Below are positions 22,864 through 33,512 of a DNA stretch of 64,000 bases, one piece after another. The translations under genes were made by a program, and so were the position numbers. Origin of the DNA: Botryococcus braunii (taxonomy: Eukaryota > Chlorophyta > Trebouxiophyceae); the NCBI GenBank assembly GCA_002005505.1, contig MVGU01001480.1:1-64000 (forward strand). Reading direction: 5' to 3'. Every line of letters begins with the position of its first letter. Positions within the stretch are counted from its first letter, which is position 1. Below the pieces are notes generated by a model. It was not told the origin of the DNA. It did not search any database and saw only the letters and a list, made by a program, of their open reading frames with translations.

Positions 22864-25800
22864 TCACAAAAACTTGGCCAATCCCAGAGCCTCACGATGA
22901 CTCTGAAACACCTGCCTTGTCAGAGGCTTGGTAAATATATCTGCCACATTCCTAGCAGAAGGAACGTATTTCACATCAACCTGCCCCAATGCAATGGCTT
23001 CCCGAGCAAAATGAAAGCTGATTGCAATGTGTTTGGTATGCTTAGAGAATACTGGATTTCTGAGATGATTGATGCATCCCTGATTATCACAGTGGATCTT
23101 CACAATCCATGGAGAAATACCAATTTCTTCCAGAAATCCCTTCATCCAATTTGCCTCTTTGACAGCTGCACTTGCCGCCATAAACTCAGCCTCCACAGTA
23201 GATGTAGCCACTGCAGACTGCTTTTTGCTTCCCCAAACTACTGCTCCTCCAAACACACGAATTACGTAACCAGTAGTGGAAAACCTGTGATCCTGATCAC
23301 CACCATAATCTGCATCCACAAAGCCCTCCAGCTCTGTGTCCTTCCCTCCAAGTACTAACACAAGATCCCTGGTAGCCATCAGATATTTCAGCACTCTGAT
23401 GGCTTCATTCCAGTGAGCAGTGGTGGGAGTAATCCTATACCTGGAAAGCACTCCCACAGCCTGGGAAATATCAGGCCTTGTGGTGTTGGCAATGTACAAC
23501 AGTGACCCTACCAGTTCACAATATCTGTGACCTGGTGGTAAGGGACTCCCAGCTCCAATGCTGGCACTGTTGTCCTTAGACATAGGTTGCTGTGTGGCCA
23601 CAAAATCCTTAGTCATAGGGGTGTCTGGCCCCACAGATTCCAGATCCAGCCCAAATTTCTCAACTAAGGCATCAATCTTTGGGATGCAACTCAAAGAAAT
23701 CAACCCTTTCTCTCTATCCCTCATCACTTGGCAGCCCAAGAAATCTTTCACCTCTCCTAGATCATGAATGGTGAACTCCTGCTTCAACAACCCTTTCACT
23801 CTCTCAATCTCACTCATGCCCTTCGAAACTATCAATAAATCATCAACATAAATCAGCACAAAGGATTTCCCTCCATCCACAGAACATTTCACATAGACCC
23901 CAGCATCACTCTTGCACACCTCATACCCCATGGTATGTAGCTTCTCATTAAGGGTCTTGTGCCATGCCCTTGGAGCTTGCTTCAGGCCATACAATGCCTT
24001 CTTCAAGCGACACACAGTGTTCCCATCCCCATTCTCAAACCCAGGAGGTTGTGTGACATAAACCTCCTCCTCTAATTCACCATTTAAAAATGCAGTCTTG
24101 ACATCCACCTGGTGGATTTCAAGACCCTCCTGTGCAGCCACTGACAGTAACGCTCTTCTAGACCCATAACTGCTGGTGGGAGCAAATACCTCCATCACAT
24201 CCACTCCTGGAATTTGCCTACACCCTTGAGCCACCAGCCTGGCCTTGAACCTAAGAACATTGCCATGAGCATCCATTTTCACTGAGAAAATCCAGTGAAC
24301 TGGGATTACTTTGTGCCCACGAGGTCTAGGAACAAACTCCATCACCTCATGAGCATCTAAGGAGTTTTGCTCCTCCTGCATTGCAGCCTTCCAGTATTCC
24401 CACTGTGGGGACTGCTGGGCCTCCTTTAGGCTTGAAGGCACACTAATCTTCCCAAAACGCACCCCAGTGTGCTTCCCCTGATCTTGCTTACTCTTACTCT
24501 CACTCTCATCCACTACTCTTTCGCTGAATGTCGCCGCACTGCATGTGGGGACTGTGGGTAAAGATCCAGATCTCTCCCTCTGCTCTTTCTCTCTCTTAGA
24601 CTCACAGCTTGCCCTCTCAAGCTTGCTGCCAGCCACTCTCACATCATCCTCCCAAACACAGGTACCTCTCGGAAAGCTCTTGTAATTGGGGGAGTTCTCA
24701 CACTGTCTTGGCTTCCGATTCACCTCCTCAGACACACTCTCACATGGCTGACGGTTTGCAGTCCCGTCAGGACTCTCACAGACATGTGAACCACTCTGCA
24801 TTCCATGAGCTCTTGGTCTATCTTGCTGCTGTGCCCATGTCTCTCTCTCTCTCTGTCTGTTCCCTACTAGACATGAGCGCTGGGGCGCAGGCCCAGCAGC
24901 ACACTCCCATGCATGGCCCACACTTGCGTGGCTGGCACCACATTGTCCTTGGGCATCACTGATAGAGTTCTCATCGCTAACATTTCTCTCAGGCACTGAG
25001 CAGGTCCCACCCATACAGCTCAGCTCACTTGGACCATCTGCAGTCTGATCAGAGACTGCCCCCCTCTCATCTCTTACAAGTGAAGCAGGTCTCTCGGTGT
25101 CCTGCCCCAATTCCTGCACTTCCCCTGGTCCCTGTGACTCTGTGTCACCTTCAGTCATCCCCTCTCGCTCACAGCTCTCTCCCTTATCCTGTGCCAGCAG
25201 GATATCTCGAGCCGCAGTTCGTTGCTCATAGCGTTGAGCCCGCGACAGTCCGTCCGGAGGCGGGATGGTAGTAGCCGGATGCGTGTTACGCAGTGATTGC
25301 TGTGCTCGCTCTAATATCTGATGGTGTTGTCCTTTGTCCGCACTTCCTCGCGCCAGTCGTTGAATAGCGTCCAGAGCCCCGGACTGATCCAGGTCCGGCT
25401 GCTGCTCTCCCGTGCTTGCTTCAGGAGCCATGATGAGAATGCCCTCCTCCTTAGAAGGCTTCCCCTGACTATTAGGCTCAGTTGCAGCCTGGTCAGGGGG
25501 TACTGGGAAGGAGCTGTCAGGTCTACTGCTGGAGCATGGGCTGCTGACAGTCTGATTCTGCATACTGCGCTGTGACACTGGCACCACTGGGTTGCTGCTG
25601 TGCAAGGGCTCTGATAAGTCTTCAGGGTATGAGAACTGCTGGGGCTGGTCAGGGAGAACAGCCATTCCCACCCGAGTAGCTCCTCGAATGTGTTCCACAA
25701 ATTGAACATCTCTGCTCTCTCTCCAGATCCCCCCTCCCATATAGATACGAAATGCCTTTGATACTGGAGAGTAACCAGTGAACATCCCAGCCACAGCCTT

Positions 25801-28116
25801 TGGTGCGAAGGCTCCCCTCTGCTGGTCAGGAACGTGCACAAATGCAAGGCATCCCCATGTGCGCAGCAAGGATACATCTGGCTTATATCCCATGAACATT
25901 TCGCAGGGAGATAGGGGCCTGCCTGTGCTGGGTCCCATGTTTAGGAGAGTGCAGGCTGTCTCCAGGGCTTCCTTCCACATAACAGGGCTTGCTGCAGCAA
26001 AATTGAGGAGGGTCCTGGTACGCTCCTTGAGGGTTCTGTTGGCTCTCTCAGCAACTCCATTCTGCTGAGGGGTATATGGGGCAGATGTCTCCAGCTTAGT
26101 GCCCTGGGATGCACAAAATTCTTTGAACTTGGCATTTAAAAACTCTGTCCCTCTGTCACTGCGGATGCACTTCACTGTAGTTTCCTTCTCAGTTTGCCAA
26201 TTCAGAATTAGGTCTCTGACAACAGCTCCAATTACATCTTTTGACTTCACTGGCAGCACTGCCTTCCACCCAGATGCCTCATCAGTTACAGTTACCCAAA
26301 AGCGTTCCCCAGTAATGGCTGCTGGTGATATGGGGCCCACAGTGTCAATGTGGATTCTGTCAAGGGGTTTCTCAGCAGGTCTAGAGCTTTCTCCAAATGG
26401 GGGACGTGCGTGCTTCCCCTCAATGCATGCTTCACAGTACTTAGGACACTTTTCACAGGGGGACATCAAGGTGTCTAGGCCAGTAACCAGTTGCTCACTG
26501 CTCAGGCGTTTCATCCAGGGGTCTCCTGGGTGTCCCAATCTGCTGTGCCACAGGAAACGTTTGGCACAGTCGTGGCTTAGACCTTTGGAGCATTTCTTCT
26601 GCAGGGCAGCTGTCACTGAATACTGAACCTTCACTGGTGCTACTGGGATGCAGTTGTGGATATAATAGAGACCATTCTCTGGTTTCACAGGCATCTGCCA
26701 ACCACTCGGTCCTGAGACAGCAGTGAAGGCTCCCAGTTTATCTGTACTGAACCTGATTCCATCACGCAGAGCAGCAGATACTGAGAGAATATTCGTGGTG
26801 GCTGAGGGAACACACTGGACATGATGCAGCCACACTGGAATATGCTGAGAGGACATGAGACACACTGACCCAGTAGCAACAATACCCCCAGTGGCATCAG
26901 ATGTAGCGAGCAGCAGTGGAATAGGATGGTCATGTACTGTAGGGGCATGCAGCAAGGAAAGGTTGTTCACAAGATGTACAGACGCTCCACTGTCCACAAG
27001 CCACGACTGTTTGGACAGTTGGTGTTTACTGCCATCCAGCACATTATAAGATACCACGTATGGCATACCTTCTGAGGGAGGAGAAGGTGGGCCTGGAGGA
27101 GGGTGCAGCAGTGGGAACGCTCCAGTGCCTGGGAATGCATGCTGCACGCTTGGAGGTGGCTGGGGTGCACTAGGAAACTGTCCTTGGGGCCACATGGCAG
27201 CAAGTTGCTGTACAGCTGCCACCACATTGCGTTGTGTCTCTGCATCCCTTTGACGTTTGCGGCAGTCTCTCCAAAAATGGCCTTTCCTGTGGCAGTAGTT
27301 GCACGTGCCTCTCACTTCTCCCCTTGATTCTGTGTCTGCTGGCTGTTTGGAGTGATTGGCCCCGCTAGTGGAAGGGACTGGAGCAGTCTCTCGTTGAGCA
27401 GGCATTGCTTGCATCACCATGGCAGGCTGTTCTCCATCATCGTTGTAGCCAGAAGCCTCTGCAGTGGTGGAAATGAGAGCTGCCAGATCATCCAGGGGGT
27501 AAGCTACTGCAGTGGGCAACAGCCCAGGAGGATTAGCTGCTGCTGGCAGTCCCTGCACGATCTGGGTGGCCACATGACCATCCAAGAGGTCATGTCCATT
27601 GCGTTTCAGGCAGCTTTTGAGATTTATCATTCTAGACACATACTGAGAGATCGTTTCTCCACGTCTCATCCCTTTTGACATTTCCTTCAGCCAGTCTGCA
27701 TTCGCTTGAGTGTTGTAACCACCAACAAATTTCTTGCAAATAAACAGATATGCATCATATGCTGACGGCTTACTTGACACTTCTCCTAACCATTCCTCTG
27801 GAACTGACTCATACAGCAGAAGCATTGCAGCCGCATTATGGATAGTTCCAGGCATGGCTGACTGAATGGCAGGAAAAGAACCCTTGGCACTATTGGCAGC
27901 AGTGAAAGCATTGTCCCATACCACAAAATTTGTGCCATGACGGTCCAGTTTAATATGCACTTTGACTTGAGTGGCTATGACCTTGGGAAGTACATTTCCC
28001 TCGCCCTTTGATGTGCTGGGTGTACACGGCTGTCGTGTGGGAGACGATGTAGATGCTTCCTCTGTGGTGGGCTCCTCCTCAGATGGCTCCCTTGATTTAG
28101 ATCTCTTTCTCGCCAT
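22864..28116 (-). CDS. Copia B Gag-Pol polyprotein, intact
   Basis: 1750 residues in one frame. Gag occupies the N-terminal third, with a CCHC knuckle at about 272-285 (CNYCHRKGHFWRDC). Protease active site LVDSGA is near 373-378, GAG-pre-integrase LWHSRLGHPG near 545, and the integrase DDE core includes HIDTVGP, CIRSDRGTEF and NGVAERANRT. A roughly 400-residue Ser/Glu-rich spacer (about 880-1270) leads to reverse transcriptase (VHWIFSVKM, DVKTAFLNGELEEEVYV, IYVDDLLI) and RNase H (DADYGG, STVEAEF, HCDNQG), ending with a usual copia C-terminus (NVADIFTKPL). Start ATG at 28116 lies 11 bases after the ORF1 stop. Gag and Pol share one frame, as in Drosophila copia, so the Gag ratio must be set by another means such as splicing or proteolysis. 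Confidence 0.95.
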   Translation of the reverse strand: MARKRSKSREPSEEEPTTEEASTSSPTRQPCTPSTSKGEGNVLPKVIATQVKVHIKLDRHGTNFVVWDNAFTAANSAKGSFPAIQSAMPGTIHNAAAMLLLYESVPEEWLGEVSSKPSAYDAYLFICKKFVGGYNTQANADWLKEMSKGMRRGETISQYVSRMINLKSCLKRNGHDLLDGHVATQIVQGLPAAANPPGLLPTAVAYPLDDLAALISTTAEASGYNDDGEQPAMVMQAMPAQRETAPVPSTSGANHSKQPADTESRGEVRGTCNYCHRKGHFWRDCRKRQRDAETQRNVVAAVQQLAAMWPQGQFPSAPQPPPSVQHAFPGTGAFPLLHPPPGPPSPPSEGMPYVVSYNVLDGSKHQLSKQSWLVDSGASVHLVNNLSLLHAPTVHDHPIPLLLATSDATGGIVATGSVCLMSSQHIPVWLHHVQCVPSATTNILSVSAALRDGIRFSTDKLGAFTAVSGPSGWQMPVKPENGLYYIHNCIPVAPVKVQYSVTAALQKKCSKGLSHDCAKRFLWHSRLGHPGDPWMKRLSSEQLVTGLDTLMSPCEKCPKYCEACIEGKHARPPFGESSRPAEKPLDRIHIDTVGPISPAAITGERFWVTVTDEASGWKAVLPVKSKDVIGAVVRDLILNWQTEKETTVKCIRSDRGTEFLNAKFKEFCASQGTKLETSAPYTPQQNGVAERANRTLKERTRTLLNFAAASPVMWKEALETACTLLNMGPSTGRPLSPCEMFMGYKPDVSLLRTWGCLAFVHVPDQQRGAFAPKAVAGMFTGYSPVSKAFRIYMGGGIWRESRDVQFVEHIRGATRVGMAVLPDQPQQFSYPEDLSEPLHSSNPVVPVSQRSMQNQTVSSPCSSSRPDSSFPVPPDQAATEPNSQGKPSKEEGILIMAPEASTGEQQPDLDQSGALDAIQRLARGSADKGQHHQILERAQQSLRNTHPATTIPPPDGLSRAQRYEQRTAARDILLAQDKGESCEREGMTEGDTESQGPGEVQELGQDTERPASLVRDERGAVSDQTADGPSELSCMGGTCSVPERNVSDENSISDAQGQCGASHASVGHAWECAAGPAPQRSCLVGNRQRERETWAQQQDRPRAHGMQSGSHVCESPDGTANRQPCESVSEEVNRKPRQCENSPNYKSFPRGTCVWEDDVRVAGSKLERASCESKREKEQRERSGSLPTVPTCSAATFSERVVDESESKSKQDQGKHTGVRFGKISVPSSLKEAQQSPQWEYWKAAMQEEQNSLDAHEVMEFVPRPRGHKVIPVHWIFSVKMDAHGNVLRFKARLVAQGCRQIPGVDVMEVFAPTSSYGSRRALLSVAAQEGLEIHQVDVKTAFLNGELEEEVYVTQPPGFENGDGNTVCRLKKALYGLKQAPRAWHKTLNEKLHTMGYEVCKSDAGVYVKCSVDGGKSFVLIYVDDLLIVSKGMSEIERVKGLLKQEFTIHDLGEVKDFLGCQVMRDREKGLISLSCIPKIDALVEKFGLDLESVGPDTPMTKDFVATQQPMSKDNSASIGAGSPLPPGHRYCELVGSLLYIANTTRPDISQAVGVLSRYRITPTTAHWNEAIRVLKYLMATRDLVLVLGGKDTELEGFVDADYGGDQDHRFSTTGYVIRVFGGAVVWGSKKQSAVATSTVEAEFMAASAAVKEANWMKGFLEEIGISPWIVKIHCDNQGCINHLRNPVFSKHTKHIAISFHFAREAIALGQVDVKYVPSARNVADIFTKPLTRQVFQSHREALGLAKFL

Positions 28117-28127
28117 GCTGATGTTAC

Positions 28128-28652
28128 TCAGTCTGCGTTAGGTTCTGACCGCTGCGAGTCCCTGTCCTCGTCTCCGTTGTCTGTGTCCGTGCACCACTCC
28201 TCTGGGCTGAATCCTTTTCTGCTGCCCAGAAAGGAAAGTAGGAAGTCCTCGTCAAGAGTGGCGAGAGCACACTCCACTGCTGTGTAGGCTGCCCTTTCTT
28301 CCCAATACTCGGGTTTGCTGGGTCCTCCGAGCTGTTGTAGGTGTCGTTCAAATAATGCTCGCGTGACGAAGCCTGGGTCCGCGTTGATGAATGAACACTC
28401 CCACGCAGTTACTTTGTAGGCTGGGTAAACCGAGAATCGTCGTCTGAACCACAGAGGCTGTTCGACTTTGCCCAGTCCGTACGCGCGGCTGACAAAATCC
28501 TTCACTAGAAATGCTCGTTCTTCTGGTGTTCTTGGTCCCGTATCTCCTCCAGCTCTCCTCAGGCTATCATATGTAGGTGGTGAAGGAGTTGGGGGAATAA
28601 AAGGTCTTTTACTGCCGGTCGCCATCCTCCCGCTCTGCTTCGTTCGTCCCAT
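28128..28652 (-). CDS. Copia B ORF1, unrecognised protein upstream of gag
   Basis: 174 codons, start ATG at 28652, 44 bases after the primer-binding site. Homologous along its length to ORF1 of element A (shared ERAFLVKDFV, YPAYK, FERHLQQ, GGPS). Basic Pro-rich N-terminus, mixed centre, acidic C-terminus. No known domain, signal peptide or membrane segment. It ends in TGA 11 bases before the gag-pol ATG and in a different frame. Because it is the first ORF on the genomic RNA, gag-pol needs reinitiation, leaky scanning or splicing to be translated. Function unknown. Confidence 0.8.
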   Translation of the reverse strand: MGRTKQSGRMATGSKRPFIPPTPSPPTYDSLRRAGGDTGPRTPEERAFLVKDFVSRAYGLGKVEQPLWFRRRFSVYPAYKVTAWECSFINADPGFVTRALFERHLQQLGGPSKPEYWEERAAYTAVECALATLDEDFLLSFLGSRKGFSPEEWCTDTDNGDEDRDSQRSEPNAD

Positions 28653-28696
28653 CGTAGGCTCGGAACATACTTTCAGATGCCCAGCTCAAGAGTTGG

Positions 28697-28709
28697 TGGG
28701 CCCATAACC
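28697..28709 (-). promoter_or_regulatory. Primer-binding site of B (half initiator tRNA-Met)
   Basis: Minus strand GGTTATGGGCCCA, immediately after the LTR end TGTACA. Complementary to the initiator tRNA-Met anticodon arm. Confidence 0.9.
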
Positions 28710-29414
28710 TGTACAATTCTGGGCGTAATGTTCCCTGTATGACCCGGGCACGAAGGGTGATTAGCTCGTCGGTACTCTTGTTGTGTGTCGGAGAACAAGC
28801 AGTGACCGAATGTGAATGAGGACTTGATAGGCAACAGTCAAGAGATAAGCACCCGAAGTGCCTTTAATGTCCCAATCAAGTGATTACAATGCTACTTGCT
28901 TTCTCTCATCGCTCTGTAATTCAAACTACTTAATCTACGTAACTACCGATAGTCTGCATTATCCGTGTTCAACGAGGAAAACATTAGCATCAACTTAACA
29001 ATATTACCTAGACCTTTCCTAACCCATTGTCAATGAGGCTTCAGTCTCTTAACGTCAGTTTCCCTGTATGACCCGGGCACGAAGGGTGATTAGCTCGTCG
29101 GTACTCTTGTTGTGTGTCGGAGAACAAGCAGTGACCGAATGTGAATGAGGACTTGATAGGCAACAGTCAAGAGATAAGCACCCGAAGTGCCTTTAATGTC
29201 CCAATCAAGTGCCTCGTCCTTGCACGCCGGCGTCATAAATCCTTTCTAGCAAACCGTGTCTAATTACCTCATCCTTCCTAATCAGTGTACAATTGGTCTA
29301 GATGGGATCCGGCAAAACTCCCAGGTTCTGCCACCTATTAATCATTGAAGCTGATCTGGCCACTATTACTCTTCTGAGGGAAAGGCACCAAAATGTTCTG
29401 TCACTATTATAACA
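28710..29414 (-). repeat. 5' LTR of B
   Basis: 705 bp, same internal 152-bp duplication as the 3' LTR. It carries T where the 3' LTR has A near 29363. Confidence 0.95.
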
Positions 29415-32270
29415 ATAGATTACCGTCCCCTCAACAAAATCACCATCTCTGATAGATACCCTCTACCCAGAATTGATGACCTGTTAGATAAACTTAAGGG
29501 AGCAAAAGTGTTTTCAAGCTTGGACTTACTGTCTGGATACCATCAAGTGCGACTTCGCAAGGAGGATGTGCCTAAAACTGCCTTCAGGACCCCTTTTGGC
29601 TTGTACGAATTTCTTGTACTTCCCTTTGGTTTGACCAACGCGCCCGCGACTTTTCAACGGCTTATGAATGAGGTTTTTCACGACTTTATAAGGGAAGGAT
29701 TTGTGGTGGTGTATTTAGATGATGTGCTCATTTACAGCAAAACGGAAGATGAACACTTGGGGCAGTTGGAGAGAGTTTTCACCCGTCTGCGTGAACATCA
29801 ACTCTTGGCAAAACTTGTTAAATGTTCTTTCTTTGAGAACCAATTGAAGTACTTGGGACACATTATTGGTGCAAGTGGATTGGAAGTGGATATGGATAAA
29901 GTCAAGGTGGTGCAAGAGTGGCCTTCACCCACAAACGTAACGGAAGTTAGAAGGTTTTTGGGGTTGTCTAACTATTTTCGCAAATTCATCCAAAACTATA
30001 GTATCCTAGCAACCCCATTGACCGCTCTCTCTGGAGCAAAGGCACCTTGGAAGTGGGGACAGGAGCAACAGGAAGCATTCACCAAAATCAAGGAAACATT
30101 GGTAAGAGCCCCTATCCTGACACTCCCGGATGTACGTCGGCCATTCAAGGTGGTGTGCGACGCATGCGATTACGGCGTGGGAGCTGTGTTGTTTCAAGAT
30201 GGGAAGGTTTGTGCTTATTTTAGCAAGAAGTTGGGAGCAAGCGAGAGGAACTACAGTGCCACGGAACGGGAATTATTGGCTGTGGTGTATGCTCTCACGG
30301 AATGAAGATGTTATCTTTTGGGGAAGCCAGTGACAGTGGTAACGGATCACAAGTGTAATACCTTCTTGGGTCAACAGGTTGGGCTTAGTCCTCGGAGGGC
30401 TCGGTGGGCCGAGCGCCTGCAGGAGTTTGAGATTGAATGGGTATGGGAACCGGGAAAGACCAACATTGCGGACCCGCTCTCCAGGTGTTTCACTCAACAT
30501 GGTCACCCTGGATCTGGGGGGAGGGACAATGGAGTAGTGGCCGGGGTTGCCCTCCGGCGCAAGCGTACGCGCCCCTCTCCGGACTGCCTCACCCCCTCCA
30601 GCTTGGATGCAGCTCGGTCCCGCAAGGTTCGAAAAGTCACGGAGCCCGCTCAGGATGTCCAAGACCCCCTCGGCACGATGGAGCAAATTGGGTTGGCCAG
30701 CCCAAGTGAGCTCACCCCCGATACCGATGGGTACGAAACCTTACTTGGAAAACTTGGGAAGGCTTACACAGATGATCCTTGGTTGGCAGTGCGCGCGAAT
30801 CGTCGGAAGGTTAGTCTTAAGGGAGGCTTTTGGGAAAGGAATGGACGGAAGTATGTTCCTGCATTGTTTGAGGAAAGGAAGAATGGGGAACTTGTTGTTG
30901 AGAATCTGCGACGTGGAATTTTGGAAGCATTGCATGACCCGCCTCATGTTGGCCACCCTGGAGTAACTCGCATGTATGAACTTCTCACAAGGGAATGGTA
31001 TTGGCCTGGAATGTATGAGGATGTCAAAGCCTATGTTGCTCATTGTGACTCTTGTCAGCGGGTCAAGGCTCGGAATACTTTGCCTGCTGGTCTTCTTCAC
31101 CCTTTACAAATACCAGTCAGGAAGTGGCAAAGTTTGTCCATGGATTTCATTACTAATTTGCCAAAGACTCCCAATGGAAATGACGCTATTTGGGTTGTCG
31201 TGGATAGGCTTAGCAAGTGTGCTCATTTTGCAGCTACAACCATGAATGCGGATGCTTATACGGTGGCACAATTGCTAAGGACACGGGTATGGATGTATCA
31301 TGGATATCCGGAGGAAATTGTTTCTGATCGGGACCCCCGCTTTGTGAGTAAGTTTATGAAGGCGTTACATGAACTTACGGGATGTCGGCCTGCCCTTTCA
31401 ACTGCCTTCCATCCTCAAACAGATGGGCAAACTGAAAGGACAAACCGCATTTTGGGAGACTATCTGAAACATTATGTTGCAGATCATGGAAGGGATTGGG
31501 ATAGTTATTTGCCCGAAGCCGAATTTGCGTACAATAACTCTTGGCAAACTTCTATCAACACAACACCCTTCAGGCTTACATATGGTCAAGAGCCGAACGT
31601 CCCGTTTGCAAATGGGCACTTGGGAAAAACTGGAGTTGGGAGTGCGGATGAGTTTGTGAGGAAGATGGGTTTGGACATCCGACGGGCACAAAAGTTTTTG
31701 GCTGCAGCCCAGGACCGGCAAACTGCCTATGCAAATAGGCGTCGCAGCGATGTGTCGTTTGCGCCGGGTGACTACGTGCTTGTGGATCGGGACTTCTTTG
31801 CAGTTCACAGGAAACTTCCACAGAAGTTTGCGCCTCGGCGTGTGGGACCCTTCAAGGTCCTTAGCTCGCCTGGCCCCAACGCGTACCGCTTGGAGTTTCC
31901 AGACGGCTACGACCGGTATCATCCGACCGTGAATGTCAACTTCCTCACCCCCTACCGTACCGCTGATGTCGCACGTGTGCGTCCGCCGCCGCCGCCCCCG
32001 CACCTCGTCAACGACCATATCGAATACGAGATTGGTGGCATTGTGGACCACAAGCCACTCATGGACGACCGCGGCCGCACTCTCTACGACCCGGATGGGA
32101 CCCCGCATATGCAATACCTTGTGCGATGGAAAGGTTACACGCCCGACGACGATACGTGGGAACCACTCACGAATTTTACGCGCTGCCGCCAGCAAGTGGA
32201 GCAGTACAGAGGGAGTCACGGGTTGCCTCCATTGCCTCCCAGGGGCACAATCCCTCGGATTCGCCCTTAG

Positions 32271-32794
32271 GCCCCGTCGACCGGTTGGCCCTCCTTGGAG
32301 GGGTCTCTCTGTATGGCCATATGGACTGTGGATAGGCTAGGGTAAGGCTGCCTTACCCGGTAGGGTGGACCATGGGTCCCTTACCTGGATAGATCATTGT
32401 GCACATTAGGCTCGACATGGCCGCTTCACTTCATTGCCACTGGACACGGAACTTTGGACTCTGGAACTTTGGACTCGAACTTGGTTTGAACCTCACTTGA
32501 ACTTTGCCTTATGGACTTGTGGACTTCTCGACTTATGAACTTCTGGACTTTTGGCTCTACGTGGACTTAGCTGTTTCCTCCGTTTCGTCTTTTGTCATGT
32601 TTGTCATGAATGATACTTATTCTTATTTCTATATGGTGGGGACCCCGATACGCAGCGATCGGCTGGGGTCTGGCAACACGGGAGGCGGGTTGCCCGTAGG
32701 TAGTGTTCTGAGTCTCCGCATGTTGGAAGGTCTTTTGTTGTTTTGTTGCGCTCTGCCTTCTGCGCGGGGACGCACAGGAATAGGGGGGGGAGTA
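32271..32794 (+). other. D 3' untranslated region and polypurine tract
   Basis: Non-coding, with repeated GGACTT/GAACTT motifs around 32450-32570. It ends in a purine-rich run (GGAATAGGGGGGGGAGTA, about 32777-32794) directly before the 3' LTR, the plus-strand primer of reverse transcription. Confidence 0.75.
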
Positions 32795-33213
32795 TGTAGT
32801 GAGGTGACGCGTGCGGTGCCGCGTCTGCGTACCTCATGCGGCTCGCCTTTCGAATTATGTGCAGGTCTTTCGAATTACGTGCACGCCTGCATGTGTGCGC
32901 ATGTGTCTTCACGCACGTCGTACTACGAGAAGCTTCACAATATAGGATGTTCAGGAAATGTCCAAAAGGATGCCCTCTCGTCATCCTTCTCGTGGTGCTC
33001 GCGAGAGCATCACATAGAAGGGCGATGTAGCCGGGTTCACCACAAGTTGGACACACACTTCGAGAGACACACTTATCTTTGGGGCCTGGATATATCTGTT
33101 GCATATTATATTGTATTGGCGTTGGCCATATTGTTTCTTGGAGACTCGGAATCGCCTGCGTGAGGAGGAGCTGCGTATTGTAAGAGGAATCGGCGTCACG
33201 TTTACTGTCTCGC
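32795..33213 (+). repeat. 3' LTR of D, first part
   Basis: 419 bp; the LTR resumes at 40101-40170 after element E. Total 489 bp equals the 5' LTR plus the 25-bp indel. The apparent 219-codon ORF running through it (32504-33163) is LTR sequence. Confidence 0.9.
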
Positions 33214-33512
33214 TGATACAGTAGAAACGGCCAAAGGATGCGAAAACAATGGTTACAAGTTGTTTGGGCTCCACCTCAGTACCCGTCCAGTCCGGCCCGG
33301 TCCTTCCTCTGCCAAAGCCTTATTCTATCCTGTTCTAAGTGTGTCCCTGTCTCCATCGCCAATGCGCCTTGTCAAGTAAGGGGTCACTCCCTTGGCGCGT
33401 GAAGTAGCCACTTCTTGGCGTGGAGGAACATAACTCACGAAGGGACCTTTATGGAGGTCCAAATCCTCGTGGTCCGGTCATTTTCCTATAACACGCGACT
33501 ATTCCTGTTACA
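33214..33512 (-). repeat. 3' LTR of E
   Basis: Minus strand TGTAACAGGAATAG to CTACTGTATCA. The adjacent polypurine tract lies at 33513-33530 (minus strand AAGGGGGGGGAGGG). Confidence 0.95.

Larger units (their letters stand above)
22141..29414 (-). mobile_element. Intact copia-type retrotransposon B
   Basis: 7,274 bp with two 705-bp LTRs that differ at one base that I see (near 22794 versus 29363), a 5-bp target duplication ATAGA (22136-22140, 29415-29419), half-tRNA primer-binding site, ORF1, an uninterrupted 1750-codon gag-pol, and a polypurine tract (about 22846-22861). It is inserted in the reverse transcriptase of D. All parts needed for transposition are present, so this is a young and possibly active copy. 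Confidence 0.95.
20828..32270 (+). pseudogene. D pol, interrupted by copia B
   Basis: It starts at ATG 20828, in the -1 frame relative to gag. Protease (FDSGASHSFIKS, near 21240) is followed by the RT entry region to 22140. B (22141-29414) splits codon GAT in VIDYRP. RT continues from 29420 (YLDDVLIYS near 29715), then RNase H (CDACDYGVGAVLF), integrase zinc (HVGHPG, HCDSCQRVKA), catalytic core (SMDFITNLP, VSDRDPRF, TDGQTERTNRIL) and a C-terminal chromodomain (EYEIGGIVDHK, YLVRWKGYTPDDDTWEP). Breaks: a frameshift near 21996, another near 22085, and TGA at 30303-30305 where Trp is expected. It ends in TAG at 32268. A chromodomain normally directs integration to particular chromatin. Confidence 0.9.

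Noticed and set aside
32504..33163. 219-codon open frame and its 94-codon twin at 19133-19417
   Set aside because: They lie in the LTR of element D, where the two copies agree because they are LTRs; no coding features.
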